Source of the DNA: Butyricimonas faecihominis
Lineage (GTDB): Bacteria > Bacteroidota > Bacteroidia > Bacteroidales > Marinifilaceae
Reading direction: 5' to 3'
DNA length: 64,000 bases
Assembly (NCBI RefSeq): GCF_033096445.1
Contig: NZ_AP028155.1
Location: forward strand, 4,035,880 to 4,099,879
Both the position numbers and the translations under genes were made by a program. Below the pieces are notes generated by a model. The model was not told where the DNA came from. It saw nothing but the letters and a program-made list of their open reading frames with translations, and did no database searches. This document shows positions 9,101-17,484 of this stretch, in pieces. Numbering within the stretch: the stretch's first letter is position 1; the number at the start of each line of letters is the position of its first letter.

Positions 9101-9427
9101 AAAGACCGCTTTGGCGAGATTCCGGCTCCGGTTGTCGGGTTGATGGAGGTGGTCCGGATTCGTCAGAGATGTATAGACTTGGGAATCGAGCGGTTGATGG
9201 TGAAGAATAACAAGATGGTTGTTTATTTTATCAGTGACCAAAATTCGCCATTCTATGCCTCTCCCGTGTTTAGCGAGCTATTGAAATTTATACAGAAACA
9301 GGTGATCCCTTGCAAGATCAGCGAAAAGAATGATAAGTTGAGTCTGGTTTTCACGAGTATTGCCGATATTAATCGGGTATCGGAAATTACGCGGGAGATG
9401 CGGGACTTTGCTTATGGTAATAATTAA
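6122..9427 (+). CDS. mfd: Transcription-repair coupling factor Mfd
   Basis: A 1101-aa ATP-dependent translocase that removes stalled RNA polymerase from damaged DNA and recruits UvrA. Domains in order are a UvrB-like damage-repair region (about 1-400), an RNA polymerase interaction domain opening with HPGDYVVHIDHGIGRFGG (near 418-435), and a RecG-like helicase core. The core has Walker A GDVGFGKTEVA (near 568-578), DEEQ in VIDEEQKFGV (near 667), TATPIPRTL and the QLRGRVGRSNRKAFCYL motif. A C-terminal TRCF domain follows. The start is TTG at 6122 after an AAGGAAC-like site; no ATG nearby gives the family N-terminus MEAKELLDLF. Confidence 0.96.
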   Translation: MEAKELLDLFQDHPVVQKIANRLRKQTGTKIKLENGIGSLVAFIAAAVGREMKGLQLFVLNDKEEAAYFYNDLLTFYDEENVRFLPSSFRRSGNFEDKDNDSILVRTEVLNALTAKEVGMVVTYTEAMAEKVVSKKMLADMSMPVIKGNKLSLTFLESLLGEYGFERNDFVYEPGQFSIRGSIVDVYSFAEERPVRIDFFGDEVESIRYFDVETQLSEQLIDKVVIVPDLSESTDKNDNVGLTEFLGKEATWWMKNSLLIHDRINSLKELDAGEFLITSDSLFRTIEGNSVVEWGPELFFRGEVIRLEAEVQPAVNKQFDLLAEHLLDKQMDRYTVYLCSTNDMQLQRLRDIFSDKGHEVNFVPVEGTIHEGFSDALIKVCIYTEHQIFDRYQKYRLKTSQIRKGRESITISELQNLHPGDYVVHIDHGIGRFGGLTKIDNDGKIQEAIRLVYKNNSELYVSLHSLHKISKYKGKDGEPPTVSKLGGEAWNKLKQRTKSRVKDIARELIALYAKRRREEAYAFSKDSFLQDEMEASFMYEETPDQMKAIEAVKADMESPHVMDRLVCGDVGFGKTEVAIRAAFKAVADSKQVAVLVPTTVLAYQHYNTFKKRLEGMPCRIEYISRMKKSADIKRILKDLEAGKVDIIIGTHRLTSNDIKFKDLGLLVIDEEQKFGVAVKEKLKRLKLNVDTITMTATPIPRTLQFSLMGARDMSIIRTAPPNRYPIVTELHRFDEKVIKDAISYEVSRGGQVFFIHNRVDNIRDIQYMIHRLIPGIKSCVGHGQMSGEELETVMHDFVRGDYDVLIATTIVESGLDIPNANTIIINQAQNYGLSDLHQLRGRVGRSNRKAFCYLLAPPLELVNADARRRLKAIEDFSGLGSGFNIAMQDLDIRGAGNILGGEQSGFIAEVGYETYQRILNEALVELRDEEFPELQKVHPDEPMAFATDCVIDTDFALLIPDTYVENVSERIRLYRELDNIANEEALQRFEIEMKDRFGEIPAPVVGLMEVVRIRQRCIDLGIERLMVKNNKMVVYFISDQNSPFYASPVFSELLKFIQKQVIPCKISEKNDKLSLVFTSIADINRVSEITREMRDFAYGNN

Positions 9428-9430
9428 GCT

Positions 9431-10168
9431 ATGAATCTAATTGTTGATATTGGAAATACACGAACCAAGTACGCCGTTTTTGACGAGGGCGATTGGGTGG
9501 AGTGTGGATTGGGATTACCGGAAGTATACGATCTGGCGACGACTTACCGAAAAAGCGGGAAGGAAGTAAACTTGATTTTGTCAAGCACGGGAGCTATCTC
9601 GGCGGAAGTTCGGGAAAGACTGCGTGAGGTTTCCACTTTCTTTTGTGAAGTGTCATCGGAAATCCCCTTGCCGATACGCTTGGGATATGATACTCCGAAA
9701 ACCTTGGGTGTAGACCGGATTGCCGGTTGCGTGGGCGGGGCATTCCTTTTCCCGGGTAGGGAGTTGCTGGTGATTGATTCCGGAACGGCGATTACGTATG
9801 ATTTTGTCAGTGCGGATGGGGAGTTTCGGGGAGGAAATATTTCTCCGGGGCTGGGTATTCGTTTCCGGGCGTTAAACGAGTTCACAGCGAGTCTTCCATT
9901 GGTGAAGTGTTCCATGGAACACGGGTATGTCGGGAAGAACACGCATGATGCGATTTTGAACGGGGTGATGAATGGTATACTTTTTGAAGTAAGAGGGTAT
10001 ATAGATGAGTTGCTTCGAAATAATCCCCATGCTGCGGTAATTATAACGGGTGGCGGAAGTGAATATCTGAGAAAAACGTTGAAACGGACGGTTTTTTTTG
10101 AAGACAAGTTGGTGATCACGGGTTTAAACAGAATTTTAGAATACCAAAAAACGGTTAATTATACATGA
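9431..10168 (+). CDS. coaX: Type III pantothenate kinase
   Basis: A 245-aa cytosolic kinase for the first step of coenzyme A synthesis, belonging to the ASKHA superfamily. The P-loop-like DIGNTRTK (residues 6-13), the GVDRIAGCVGGA segment near 93-104 and the DSGTAITYDF motif near 115-124 identify CoaX rather than CoaA. GGNISPGLGIRFRAL and IITGGGSEYL complete the fold. It starts 3 bp after the mfd stop, so the two are probably co-transcribed. Confidence 0.95.
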   Translation: MNLIVDIGNTRTKYAVFDEGDWVECGLGLPEVYDLATTYRKSGKEVNLILSSTGAISAEVRERLREVSTFFCEVSSEIPLPIRLGYDTPKTLGVDRIAGCVGGAFLFPGRELLVIDSGTAITYDFVSADGEFRGGNISPGLGIRFRALNEFTASLPLVKCSMEHGYVGKNTHDAILNGVMNGILFEVRGYIDELLRNNPHAAVIITGGGSEYLRKTLKRTVFFEDKLVITGLNRILEYQKTVNYT

Positions 10169-10183
10169 AAAATATGTGAAACA

Positions 10184-10214
10184 TTTCCGTTTTAAAGAAA
10201 TAGTGGTAATTTTG
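10184..10214 (+). promoter_or_regulatory. Promoter of the TPR-lptC-CNNM operon
   Basis: TTTC (10184-10187), 19 bp, TAATTTTG (10207-10214): a perfect -7 element and one mismatch in the -33 element. It lies about 70 bp before the TPR protein start. Confidence 0.7.
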
Positions 10215-10282
10215 CGATAGTCCTCACGTGGGTGGACGGGCTATGATGAAAAAACTTATTCGAACTAACTTAAATAAAAGGG

Positions 10283-11608
10283 ATGACCATGAAAAAGATT
10301 GCTGTTATAGCATTTGGGATGCTTCTATTCATTCTACCGACAAAAGCGCAAACGTTGGAGTCTCAGTATGGATTGGATAGTGCAAATACCATTCTGAATG
10401 CTTCTCTGTACACGGAATACTGGAAACAGAAAAATTACGAAGAAGCGTTACCCTCTTGGAGATACGTTTTCTTGAACGCACCTGCATTTCAATTAAATAC
10501 TTATATCCGGGGGGAAGATATTATTGAGTTTATGATCCAGAAGACGAAAAAGAAGGAGTACGTGGATACTTTAATGATGGTTTTTGATCGTCGTCTTCAA
10601 TACATGGGAAAAAGAAGCCGGGAAGGATATGTTCTTGGGAAAAAAGGTATGGCTCAAGTGAAATATTCCAACGGGGATATTAATATGTTGAAAGCCGGGT
10701 TTGATAACTTGATGAAGTCGTATGAATTGGAAGGAGAAGGTACTCCGGCACAGTTGATTCATGCTACTTTTGAAGTGGGTTGTGGGTTGGTACAACAAAA
10801 TCTGTTGTCTCAGGAGGAATTTATTAATTTGTACATGAAATTCACTGATTTTGCGGACAAACGTCTAGCATCAGGTGAAAAAGGATGTGATAATTTCGCT
10901 GTATGTAAATCTGCATTGGATGCCATTTTCTTCGAGTCCGGGTATGCTGATTGTAATACATTGGCCGGTTTGTTGAATCAGAAATACGAGGCGAATAAAG
11001 ATAGTCTGCCTGTTTTGAAAGAAATTTCTTCTATCTTAAGAAGACGTGAATGTACGGATTTACCGTTGTACGCTACGGTTGCCGAGAAGATTTATCAGCA
11101 AGAACCGAGTGCCGATGCTGCTTACAGTTTGGCTATGATGTTCTTTTCAAAACAAGATATTGCGAAATTCGAGCAATATTTGAAGGAGGCTATCGATAAA
11201 TCAGATGATCCGAAAGCTAAAGCAGATTATAATTACAAGCTGGCACAGGTGTATTTGTCAAAGAAGAATTATCCGTCAGCCAAAAAATATGCTTTGGATG
11301 CTTTGAAGACAAACCCGAATATGGGTGATGCTTACATCACGATAGGTTTGGCTTATGCGGTAAGTAGCAATGACTATGAAGGAGACGAGTTCGACAAACG
11401 TACCGTATTTTGGGCTGCCGTGGATAAGTTTGTGAAAGCGAAACAAGTTGATCCATCAGTAGCAGGAAAGGCTAACGAATATATTGAGCGGTATTCTCCT
11501 CACTTCCCGACGAAAGACGAGGCTTTCTTCCGTGATATTACGGCAGGGAAAAGCGTGAAAGTCGGTGGATGGATTAACGAGACAACGACTGCCAGGTTTA
11601 GAGATTAA
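10283..11608 (+). CDS. Secreted tetratricopeptide-repeat protein
   Basis: A 441-aa protein with a clear signal peptide (MKKIAVIAFGMLLFILPTKAQ). The body is helical, with several TPR-like pairs. The best are near residues 275-300 (AADAAYSLAMMFFSKQDIAKFEQYLKEAI) and 310-360 (ADYNYKLAQVYLSKKNYPSAKKYALDALKTNPNMGDAYITIGLAY). It is probably a periplasmic or outer-membrane-facing scaffold. It precedes an LptC-like lipoprotein gene and a CNNM/CorC gene, so an envelope role is likely, but the partner is unknown. A second ATG at 10289 starts exactly at MKKIAV and may be the true start. Confidence 0.85.
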   Translation: MTMKKIAVIAFGMLLFILPTKAQTLESQYGLDSANTILNASLYTEYWKQKNYEEALPSWRYVFLNAPAFQLNTYIRGEDIIEFMIQKTKKKEYVDTLMMVFDRRLQYMGKRSREGYVLGKKGMAQVKYSNGDINMLKAGFDNLMKSYELEGEGTPAQLIHATFEVGCGLVQQNLLSQEEFINLYMKFTDFADKRLASGEKGCDNFAVCKSALDAIFFESGYADCNTLAGLLNQKYEANKDSLPVLKEISSILRRRECTDLPLYATVAEKIYQQEPSADAAYSLAMMFFSKQDIAKFEQYLKEAIDKSDDPKAKADYNYKLAQVYLSKKNYPSAKKYALDALKTNPNMGDAYITIGLAYAVSSNDYEGDEFDKRTVFWAAVDKFVKAKQVDPSVAGKANEYIERYSPHFPTKDEAFFRDITAGKSVKVGGWINETTTARFRD

Positions 11609-11612
11609 ATAC

Positions 11613-12185
11613 ATGACATTTCTATATCGTGCATTAAAAATAAAAAGCATTACCGTCCTTGCTTTAGGGACGGTAATGCTCTTTTCGTGTAAAACGAATA
11701 TGAAGGATGTGGATGCGATCGGGAACCGGAACAATATGCCTGAAATGTCTGGGGAGAACATGGAGTTATTTTATTCAGACTCTGCGTTGTTGAAGTATAA
11801 AGTAATAACACCCCTTTATAATAAGTATAACCAAGACGACAAGAAATATGATGAATTTCCGAAAGGGATTCATGCGGAGTTGTACGAGAAGGGTGGTAGC
11901 ATGGTCGGTTCCATTACCTCGAAATATGCGAAGAAGTTGGAAGAGGAGATGCTGTGGGAGTTGCGTAACGAGGTGGTCGTGATCAATGCCGAGGGGAAGA
12001 AGTTGGAAACCGATCTGATGTACTGGGATATGAAAAAAGAGATCGTTTATTCCGATCGCTATTCTCGGCTCACTTCCGGGGACCAGATTATAGAGGGGAA
12101 TAAAGGTTTCAAGTCGGATCAATCCTTGAGAAACCCGGTCTTTAACAAGATTACGGGTGTGGTAGAAATTGAAAATAAACCTTAA
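11613..12185 (+). CDS. lptC: LptC-like LPS export lipoprotein
   Basis: A 190-aa protein with a hydrophobic start and a lipobox-like LFSCK (cysteine near residue 27), followed by a beta-jellyroll region. The segments GIHAELYEKGGSMVGSITSKYAKKLEEEMLWEL, VVVINAEGKKLETDLMYWD and DQIIEGNKGFKSD match the repeated strand pattern of LptC/OstA proteins, which pass lipopolysaccharide from LptB2FG to LptA. I chose ATG at 11613 because the longer frame (from 11565) only adds residues that overlap the upstream gene and precede the signal. The stop is immediately followed by the next ATG. Confidence 0.85.
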   Translation: MTFLYRALKIKSITVLALGTVMLFSCKTNMKDVDAIGNRNNMPEMSGENMELFYSDSALLKYKVITPLYNKYNQDDKKYDEFPKGIHAELYEKGGSMVGSITSKYAKKLEEEMLWELRNEVVVINAEGKKLETDLMYWDMKKEIVYSDRYSRLTSGDQIIEGNKGFKSDQSLRNPVFNKITGVVEIENKP

Positions 12186-13436
12186 ATGTCAGGATTTGTT
12201 GCCATATTGATTTGTTTGGTCCTGTCTGCTTTCTTTTCGGGGATGGAAATTGCTTTTATGGCTTCCAATAAACTCCGGATTGAGATTGATAAATCGAACA
12301 AGGGTATCACGCAGAAGTTAATAGATCTTTTTGTTTCCAATTCGGGGATGTATATCACCACGATTCTGGTAGGGAATAACGTGGTGATGGTTATTTATGG
12401 TATTTTTATGTCCGACTATCTCGATCCTATGTTGGAAAATGTCGGTATTTCGCTGGGGTTGAGGATGGTTCTTGTGACCTTGATTTCGACGTTGATCGTG
12501 TTGGTGACGGGAGAGTTTTTCCCGAAAGCCGTGTTCCGTCTGCGGCCGAATGTGTTTTTACGGGTATTTGCTATTCCGGTATTTTTGTTTTATATCCTGT
12601 TTTTCCCGATCTCGTATTTCTCCGTGTGGTTCGGGGGATTGTTGCTGAGGATATTTACCGGACGCAAACTGACGCATAAAGAGGAAAACCGGGCTTTTGG
12701 CAAGATAGATTTAAATAATCTGATAGAAGAGGGTGAGACCGGGGGAGAAGAAAATGAAGACGAACACGATATTAAATTGTTCCGGAATGCGTTGGATTTT
12801 TCGGAAGTGAAATTGAGGGAATGTATAGTTCCTCGTCCGGATATTGTGGCTTTATCTATTGATAGTAGTTTGGATGAGTTGAGGGAGCTTTTCGTGAAAA
12901 CGGGATTGTCCCGGATATTGATTTACCGGGATTCGATTGATAACGTGATCGGGTATGTACATTCATCCGCTTTGTTTCATCATCCCGAAACCGTGAAGAA
13001 GGCGGTGAGCAAAATATTGATTGTTCCCGAAACCATGTCGGCCTTGAGGTTGTTGAATCTTTTCACGAAGGAACAGAAAAGCGTGGCGGTCGTGGTCGAT
13101 GAGTTTGGAATAACGGCCGGGATGGTTACGATTGAAGATATTATGGAGGAGATATTCGGGGAGATCGAGGATGAGCATGACCGTTTGAATCTGAAAGAAG
13201 AACAGGTCGCTCCCGATGAATATATTTTCTCCGGCCGTCTTGAAGTGGATTATCTGAATGAAAAATATGATTTGAATCTTCCGGAGAACGAGGAGTACGA
13301 GACTTTGGCCGGGTTGATTCTTTATTACAATGAGGATATCCCGGAAGAGGGGGAACGGATCTCTATTGAAGATATATCTTTTGAAATCGTAAGTGTCAAG
13401 AGTGCCCGGATTGAGGAGGTTCGGGTAAAGATATAA
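12186..13436 (+). CDS. CNNM/CorC-type membrane protein (hemolysin family)
   Basis: A 416-aa protein with an N-terminal DUF21/CNNM membrane domain (about residues 1-170, opening with LICLVLSAFFSGMEIAFMASNKLR). A CBS pair follows (about 200-330, with RECIVPRPDIVALS and VVDEFGITAGMVTIEDIMEEIFGEI), and then a CorC_HlyC domain (about 335-416). Members are linked to magnesium or other divalent-ion transport; in gliding relatives GldE has this plan. It follows lptC without a gap, so it is translated from the same message. The hairpin at 13442-13466 ends the operon. Confidence 0.92.
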   Translation: MSGFVAILICLVLSAFFSGMEIAFMASNKLRIEIDKSNKGITQKLIDLFVSNSGMYITTILVGNNVVMVIYGIFMSDYLDPMLENVGISLGLRMVLVTLISTLIVLVTGEFFPKAVFRLRPNVFLRVFAIPVFLFYILFFPISYFSVWFGGLLLRIFTGRKLTHKEENRAFGKIDLNNLIEEGETGGEENEDEHDIKLFRNALDFSEVKLRECIVPRPDIVALSIDSSLDELRELFVKTGLSRILIYRDSIDNVIGYVHSSALFHHPETVKKAVSKILIVPETMSALRLLNLFTKEQKSVAVVVDEFGITAGMVTIEDIMEEIFGEIEDEHDRLNLKEEQVAPDEYIFSGRLEVDYLNEKYDLNLPENEEYETLAGLILYYNEDIPEEGERISIEDISFEIVSVKSARIEEVRVKI

Positions 13437-13441
13437 AAAGA

Positions 13442-13466
13442 AAAGGAGCTTTAATTAAGCTCCTTT
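13442..13466. terminator. Bidirectional terminator between the CNNM gene and manC
   Basis: A perfect 10-bp stem (13442-13451 aaaggagctt with 13457-13466 aagctccttt) has a 5-base loop and A/T runs on both sides. It serves two converging genes. The hairpin overlaps the last codons of the minus-strand gene, whose stop is at 13451-13453. Confidence 0.8.
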
Positions 13467-14530
13467 GTTGTATGTTTTAGCATATCGTCGAAATGCCGGA
13501 TGTTATCCTCGTGATCCCGGTGGCAGATCATTAGAATATCATTGTTTTCCGCGATAATGCAATTTTCGACCCCTTCAATAATGACTTTCTTGTCTTGGGG
13601 GACGTTAATAATACATTCTTTAGTTTCGATTAAGCGGACTTGTTCGCTGTTGGATACATTGTTATTCTCGTCTTTCGGGCTGATTTCATGGAACGAATGC
13701 CACGTGCCGACATCGGACCAACCGAACTCACCTTTCATGACATAGACTTTTGCGGACTTCTCCATGATACCGAAGTCGATGGAAATATTACGGCATTGTC
13801 CGTAGATGTGAGCGATATTTTCGGGAGAATCCGGGTTCTCCACATTTTTATATTCCTGCTCGAACAGTAAATACATATCTTCGAGGTATGTTTTGAACTC
13901 TTCGATAATATCTTCTACTTTCCAGATAAATATCCCAGCGTTCCAAAGGAAATCACCCGATTCCAAAAAGACTTTTGCCAGTTCCTTGTCCGGTTTTTCG
14001 GTGAACGTTTTAACCTTGGATATAAATTCGGAGAACTTGTTTTTCTTGATCTGGATATACCCGTACCCTGTTTCCGGGCGGGTTGGTTTGATACCGATGG
14101 TGAGTAAGCCACCGAACTGTTCTACGAAAGAAATTCCTTTCTGGATGTTATCGAGATAGACCGCGTCATTGGTGATAAAATGGTCGGAAGGGACAACTAC
14201 CATACTCGCATGCGGGTTAACCCGGGCAATGCGGTAGGCCGCATAAGCCACGCATGGGGCGGTGTTCTTGCCGAAAGGTTCTTTCAGAATATTCTCGGAA
14301 GGAATTTCCGGGATTTGCTGTTTCGTCAGCTCTTCGTAGGCGGTACCTGTAACAATGAATATATTTTGGGTATCAAAGATTTGATTTGCTCTTTCAAAGG
14401 TTTGACGGAGGAAGCTTTTCCCGACATTTAAGATGTCACAAAATTGTTTCGGACAGGCTTTCGTACTCACGGGCCAGAAACGTTTTCCGAGACCGCCGGC
14501 CATTATAACGCAATATGAGTTCTTATTCAT
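13451..14530 (-). CDS. manC: Mannose-1-phosphate guanylyltransferase
   Basis: A 359-aa nucleotidyltransferase that makes GDP-mannose from mannose-1-phosphate and GTP. GDP-mannose is the precursor of GDP-fucose and mannosylated surface glycans. The pyrophosphorylase signature MAGGLGKRFWPVS with downstream PKQF is at residues 10-29. EPFGKNTAPCVAYAA, VVPSDHFI, RPETGYGYIQ and FTEKPD are also present. It is the short form that lacks the C-terminal phosphomannose isomerase domain of the bifunctional enzyme. It stands alone on the minus strand, divergent from the MlaE-type gene. Confidence 0.95.
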   Translation of the reverse strand: MNKNSYCVIMAGGLGKRFWPVSTKACPKQFCDILNVGKSFLRQTFERANQIFDTQNIFIVTGTAYEELTKQQIPEIPSENILKEPFGKNTAPCVAYAAYRIARVNPHASMVVVPSDHFITNDAVYLDNIQKGISFVEQFGGLLTIGIKPTRPETGYGYIQIKKNKFSEFISKVKTFTEKPDKELAKVFLESGDFLWNAGIFIWKVEDIIEEFKTYLEDMYLLFEQEYKNVENPDSPENIAHIYGQCRNISIDFGIMEKSAKVYVMKGEFGWSDVGTWHSFHEISPKDENNNVSNSEQVRLIETKECIINVPQDKKVIIEGVENCIIAENNDILMICHRDHEDNIRHFDDMLKHTTKELN

Positions 14531-14668
14531 CTTATTTAGTTATACATTTAAAATTAAATTCATCTTATTGTTGTCGAAATTAGTAATAAATCCGTGAATA
14601 ATTTCTATTTTTACGATAAAATTTGAGACAGGGTTTACAGGAGGGTATTATTTAAGGAGTTAGTATAG

Positions 14669-15406
14669 ATGAAAGTATTAGATAAGATAGGAGCTTACAT
14701 ATTATTCATGGGGCGTATCTTCACGAAACCTGAGAAGAAGAAAGTTTATTTAAAAGAATTGACTAACGAGTTGGAGAAGTTGGGGTTGAATTCCGTTATG
14801 TTGGTGATGATTATTTCTTTCTTTATTGGGGCGGTGTTGACGCTGCAAACGGCTTACAATATGTCGAGTCCCCTGCTACCTCGCTATCTGATTGGTTATT
14901 TGACCCGGGAGACGTTATTGCTGGAGTTCTCGTCAACGATCGTGAGCTTGATTCTTGCCGGGAAGATCGGTAGTAATATTGCATCCGAGATCGGTAGCAT
15001 GAAAATCACGGAACAGATCGAGGCGCTGGAGGTGATGGGAGTGAATTCCGTTTCATATTTGGTGGGGCCGAAGATTGCAGCAGCCTTGGTGGTAAATCCG
15101 GTGCTTTATATATTCAGCGTATTTATCGGTATTATCGGTGGAATCCTTTCGGGATTGGCATCCGGGGTGGTAAACTATGATGATTATATACACGGGTTGC
15201 ACTTTTCATTCAATCCTTACTACGTGACCTATTCCATGATCAAAACGTTGTTCTTTGCCGTGATATTTACTTCTATTCCCGCCTTTTACGGGTATAACGT
15301 GCAAGGAGGGGCGTTGGAAGTCGGTAAGGCGAGTACGAAAGCCGTGGTGGATAGTAGTATTGCCATCCTGCTTGTGAACTTGATATTAACCAAAATATTA
15401 TTGTAA
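14669..15406 (+). CDS. mlaE: MlaE-type ABC transporter permease
   Basis: A 245-aa inner-membrane permease of the MlaE/YrbE family, with about five hydrophobic segments. The family core is ILAGKIGSNIASEIGSMKITEQIEALEVMGV near residues 103-133, which contacts the ATPase. It is expected to move phospholipid between the membranes with an MCE substrate-binding protein. The ATPase follows with a TAATG overlap. No MCE (MlaD) gene is adjacent, so that partner must lie elsewhere. Confidence 0.92.
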   Translation: MKVLDKIGAYILFMGRIFTKPEKKKVYLKELTNELEKLGLNSVMLVMIISFFIGAVLTLQTAYNMSSPLLPRYLIGYLTRETLLLEFSSTIVSLILAGKIGSNIASEIGSMKITEQIEALEVMGVNSVSYLVGPKIAAALVVNPVLYIFSVFIGIIGGILSGLASGVVNYDDYIHGLHFSFNPYYVTYSMIKTLFFAVIFTSIPAFYGYNVQGGALEVGKASTKAVVDSSIAILLVNLILTKILL

Positions 15407-16176
15407 TGATACGGGCGGAAGGGGTATGTAAGTCATTTGATAAAAAAGAGGTGTTGACGGATATAGATGCCGTTTTCGAACCGGGAAAGGTAAATCTGAT
15501 TATCGGGAAGAGTGGTTCCGGGAAGACCGTGTTATTGAAATCGTTGATTGGCTTGCACTCGATTGATAAAGGAAAGATATTCTACAATGACCGGGATATT
15601 ACCGTAATGAATAACAAACAGATAAAGGAGATCCGGAAGGAGCTGGGAGTGGTTTTTCAAGGCGGGGCATTGTTTGATTCACTTTCCGTGTTGGAGAACG
15701 TGAAGTTCCCGTTAAATCTGTTTTCTTCGATGACGGAAAAGGAGAAAACGGAGCGAGCTATTTTCTGCCTCAACCGGGTGAACCTGAATAACGTGGAGAA
15801 TCTTTATCCTGCGGAGATCAGTGGAGGAATGAAAAAGCGAGTGGCTATTGCCCGGGCTATTGTCTTGCAGCCTAAATACTTGTTTTGTGACGAGCCGAAT
15901 TCCGGTTTGGACCCTTTGACCTCGATCGTGATAGATAATCTGTTGTCCGAGTTGACACATGAATATGATATGACCACGGTTATAAACACGCACGATATGA
16001 ACTCGGTTTTCGAGATCGGGGAAAAGGTGTTGTTTATCCATGAAGGACACAAAGAATGGGAGGGCAGTAACGAAGAGATCATGTACACGAACAACAAGGC
16101 GTTGAACGAATTCCTGTTCTCGTCGAAGTTGAACAGGATGGTGCGGGAGAAACTTGGAAAAAAGAGCGAGGAATAA
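15406..16176 (+). CDS. mlaF: MlaF-type ABC transporter ATPase
   Basis: A 256-aa ATP-binding subunit with Walker A GKSGSGKT (residues 34-41), Q-loop in GVVFQGGALFDSLSV, signature SGGMKKR (from residue 139) and Walker B LFCDEPNSGLDP (D162, E163). The FQGGALFDSLSVLENV and SGGMKKR variants are typical of MlaF/Ttg2A proteins. Its ATG overlaps the permease stop. The C-terminal 30 residues (NEFLFSSKLNRMVREKLGKK) form a basic tail. Confidence 0.94.
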   Translation: MIRAEGVCKSFDKKEVLTDIDAVFEPGKVNLIIGKSGSGKTVLLKSLIGLHSIDKGKIFYNDRDITVMNNKQIKEIRKELGVVFQGGALFDSLSVLENVKFPLNLFSSMTEKEKTERAIFCLNRVNLNNVENLYPAEISGGMKKRVAIARAIVLQPKYLFCDEPNSGLDPLTSIVIDNLLSELTHEYDMTTVINTHDMNSVFEIGEKVLFIHEGHKEWEGSNEEIMYTNNKALNEFLFSSKLNRMVREKLGKKSEE

Positions 16177-16196
16177 ATACTAAAAGTTTTAGCGAT

Positions 16197-17114
16197 ATGA
16201 AGCGTATTTTATGGGTGATATTGATTATTGCGGCGATGACGGCTTGTTCGAAGAAGGTCCCGTTGGACAAGGATCAATTCACATCTTTGTTGATTGATAT
16301 GCACACGACGGATGGAATGTTGTCGGTCGCACGAGGTGATATACGAACCGAAAAAGATAATTATTTATATTATAACGACCTGTTTGCGAAATACGGGATT
16401 ACACGGGAGGATTTTGATTCTTGCGTGACCTATTATTCTCTGCAATCGGCGTTATTCAATAAAATTTATGACGTGGTGATTGATACCTTGAGTCGTCGCC
16501 AGACGAAAATCATGCGGGAGTGGAAAGAGTTGACCGTGAATGATACAGTTAATCTGTTCCCGGGGTACACGATGATCGTGGCAGATACTATACGCCCGGA
16601 TTCTACACAAGCTAAAGTCCGGAAGAAAGATTCCATCGTGTACGAAACACGTGTGGTGAAAGCCGATACGGTTTATTTTGACAAGCGGAACCAATTCGTG
16701 CTGGTGAAATTGGATAGCATTGTTCCCGGTATGTACAAATTTACCTCGACGATAAAGTTGGAAAAATCAGACCGGGGAAAACGGAATTTCATACAGACTT
16801 ATTTTCTGTCTGCCGATAATGATACGCTGAAAGTTCCGGATCAGTACGTGGGAGTCGACACGTTGCGCCCTTACAAGAAAGACTGGGAGTTCTACGTGGC
16901 GGATTCCAGTTACACGAAGTTATTTATGAAGATTCCCAAGAGTGACCGGGATACGAGGGTGAAAGTGAAGAAGTTGAATGACCGGGAAGGTTGCGTGTAC
17001 AAAACCGAAATCTTTAAAACGTACGTAGCCCCGAACCGGGAGAAACAATTGAAAAAGGAATACGAGCAGAGGAGACAGATGGAGCTTGAAAGGAAATCTG
17101 TAAAAAAGAAATAA
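16197..17114 (+). CDS. DUF4296 domain lipoprotein
   Basis: A 305-aa predicted lipoprotein with signal peptide and lipobox AAMTACSKK (cysteine 17). The N-terminal domain (residues 20-105) has the DUF4296 pattern: VPLDKDQFTSLLIDMHTTDGMLS and YNDLFAKYGITREDFDSCVTYYS. The middle is beta-rich with acidic and aromatic segments. The last 30 residues are a highly charged KQLKKEYEQRRQMELERKSVKKK helix. It follows mlaF by 20 bp and is probably co-transcribed. The function is not known. Confidence 0.88.
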   Translation: MKRILWVILIIAAMTACSKKVPLDKDQFTSLLIDMHTTDGMLSVARGDIRTEKDNYLYYNDLFAKYGITREDFDSCVTYYSLQSALFNKIYDVVIDTLSRRQTKIMREWKELTVNDTVNLFPGYTMIVADTIRPDSTQAKVRKKDSIVYETRVVKADTVYFDKRNQFVLVKLDSIVPGMYKFTSTIKLEKSDRGKRNFIQTYFLSADNDTLKVPDQYVGVDTLRPYKKDWEFYVADSSYTKLFMKIPKSDRDTRVKVKKLNDREGCVYKTEIFKTYVAPNREKQLKKEYEQRRQMELERKSVKKK

Positions 17115-17127
17115 GATCATATTCTGA

Positions 17128-17460
17128 ATGAGAAAGATTGCGGCTAATTATATTTTGTTACCCGGATTTGAATTCGTGAAGAATGGATATGTTGTTTTGA
17201 AGGACGGGAAGGTGGTGGACGTGGTGAATACCGGAGGCGAAATCCGGGAAATTCCTTGTCTCGAATTCTACGGGGGAATGATTGTTGATGCTCGTGTTCG
17301 ACAACATATTCAGTGGGTTCCCGGTGATCCGATTCGTGAGAAAATTTTTCAATTATACAGGGAAAGTGAGGTATGTGGAAATGGCCTTGCCCTTATTCAA
17401 GGGGCTGATTTTACCCGTTTTATCTGGATGCCGGAATCCCGGATCGTATATTTGCGCTAA
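17128..17460 (+). CDS. Small protein resembling only the N-terminal domain of an amidohydrolase
   Basis: A 110-aa protein. Residues 1-55 (RKIAANYILLPG, NGYVVLKDGKVVDVV, LEFYGGMIVDA) follow the strand order of the small beta-sandwich that opens composite-domain amidohydrolases, where it leads into the metal-binding barrel. The next residues are RVRQHIQWVPGDP rather than an HxH metal motif, and the barrel is absent. The remaining 50 residues contain a possible helix and a GADFTRFIWMPESRIVYL end. It may be a stand-alone derivative or a remnant that is still maintained. It lies between the DUF4296 gene (13 bp upstream) and the tricorn-type protease gene (24 bp downstream). Confidence 0.7.
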   Translation: MRKIAANYILLPGFEFVKNGYVVLKDGKVVDVVNTGGEIREIPCLEFYGGMIVDARVRQHIQWVPGDPIREKIFQLYRESEVCGNGLALIQGADFTRFIWMPESRIVYLR

Positions 17461-17484
17461 GTTAAATACCAAAATAAATGAAGG

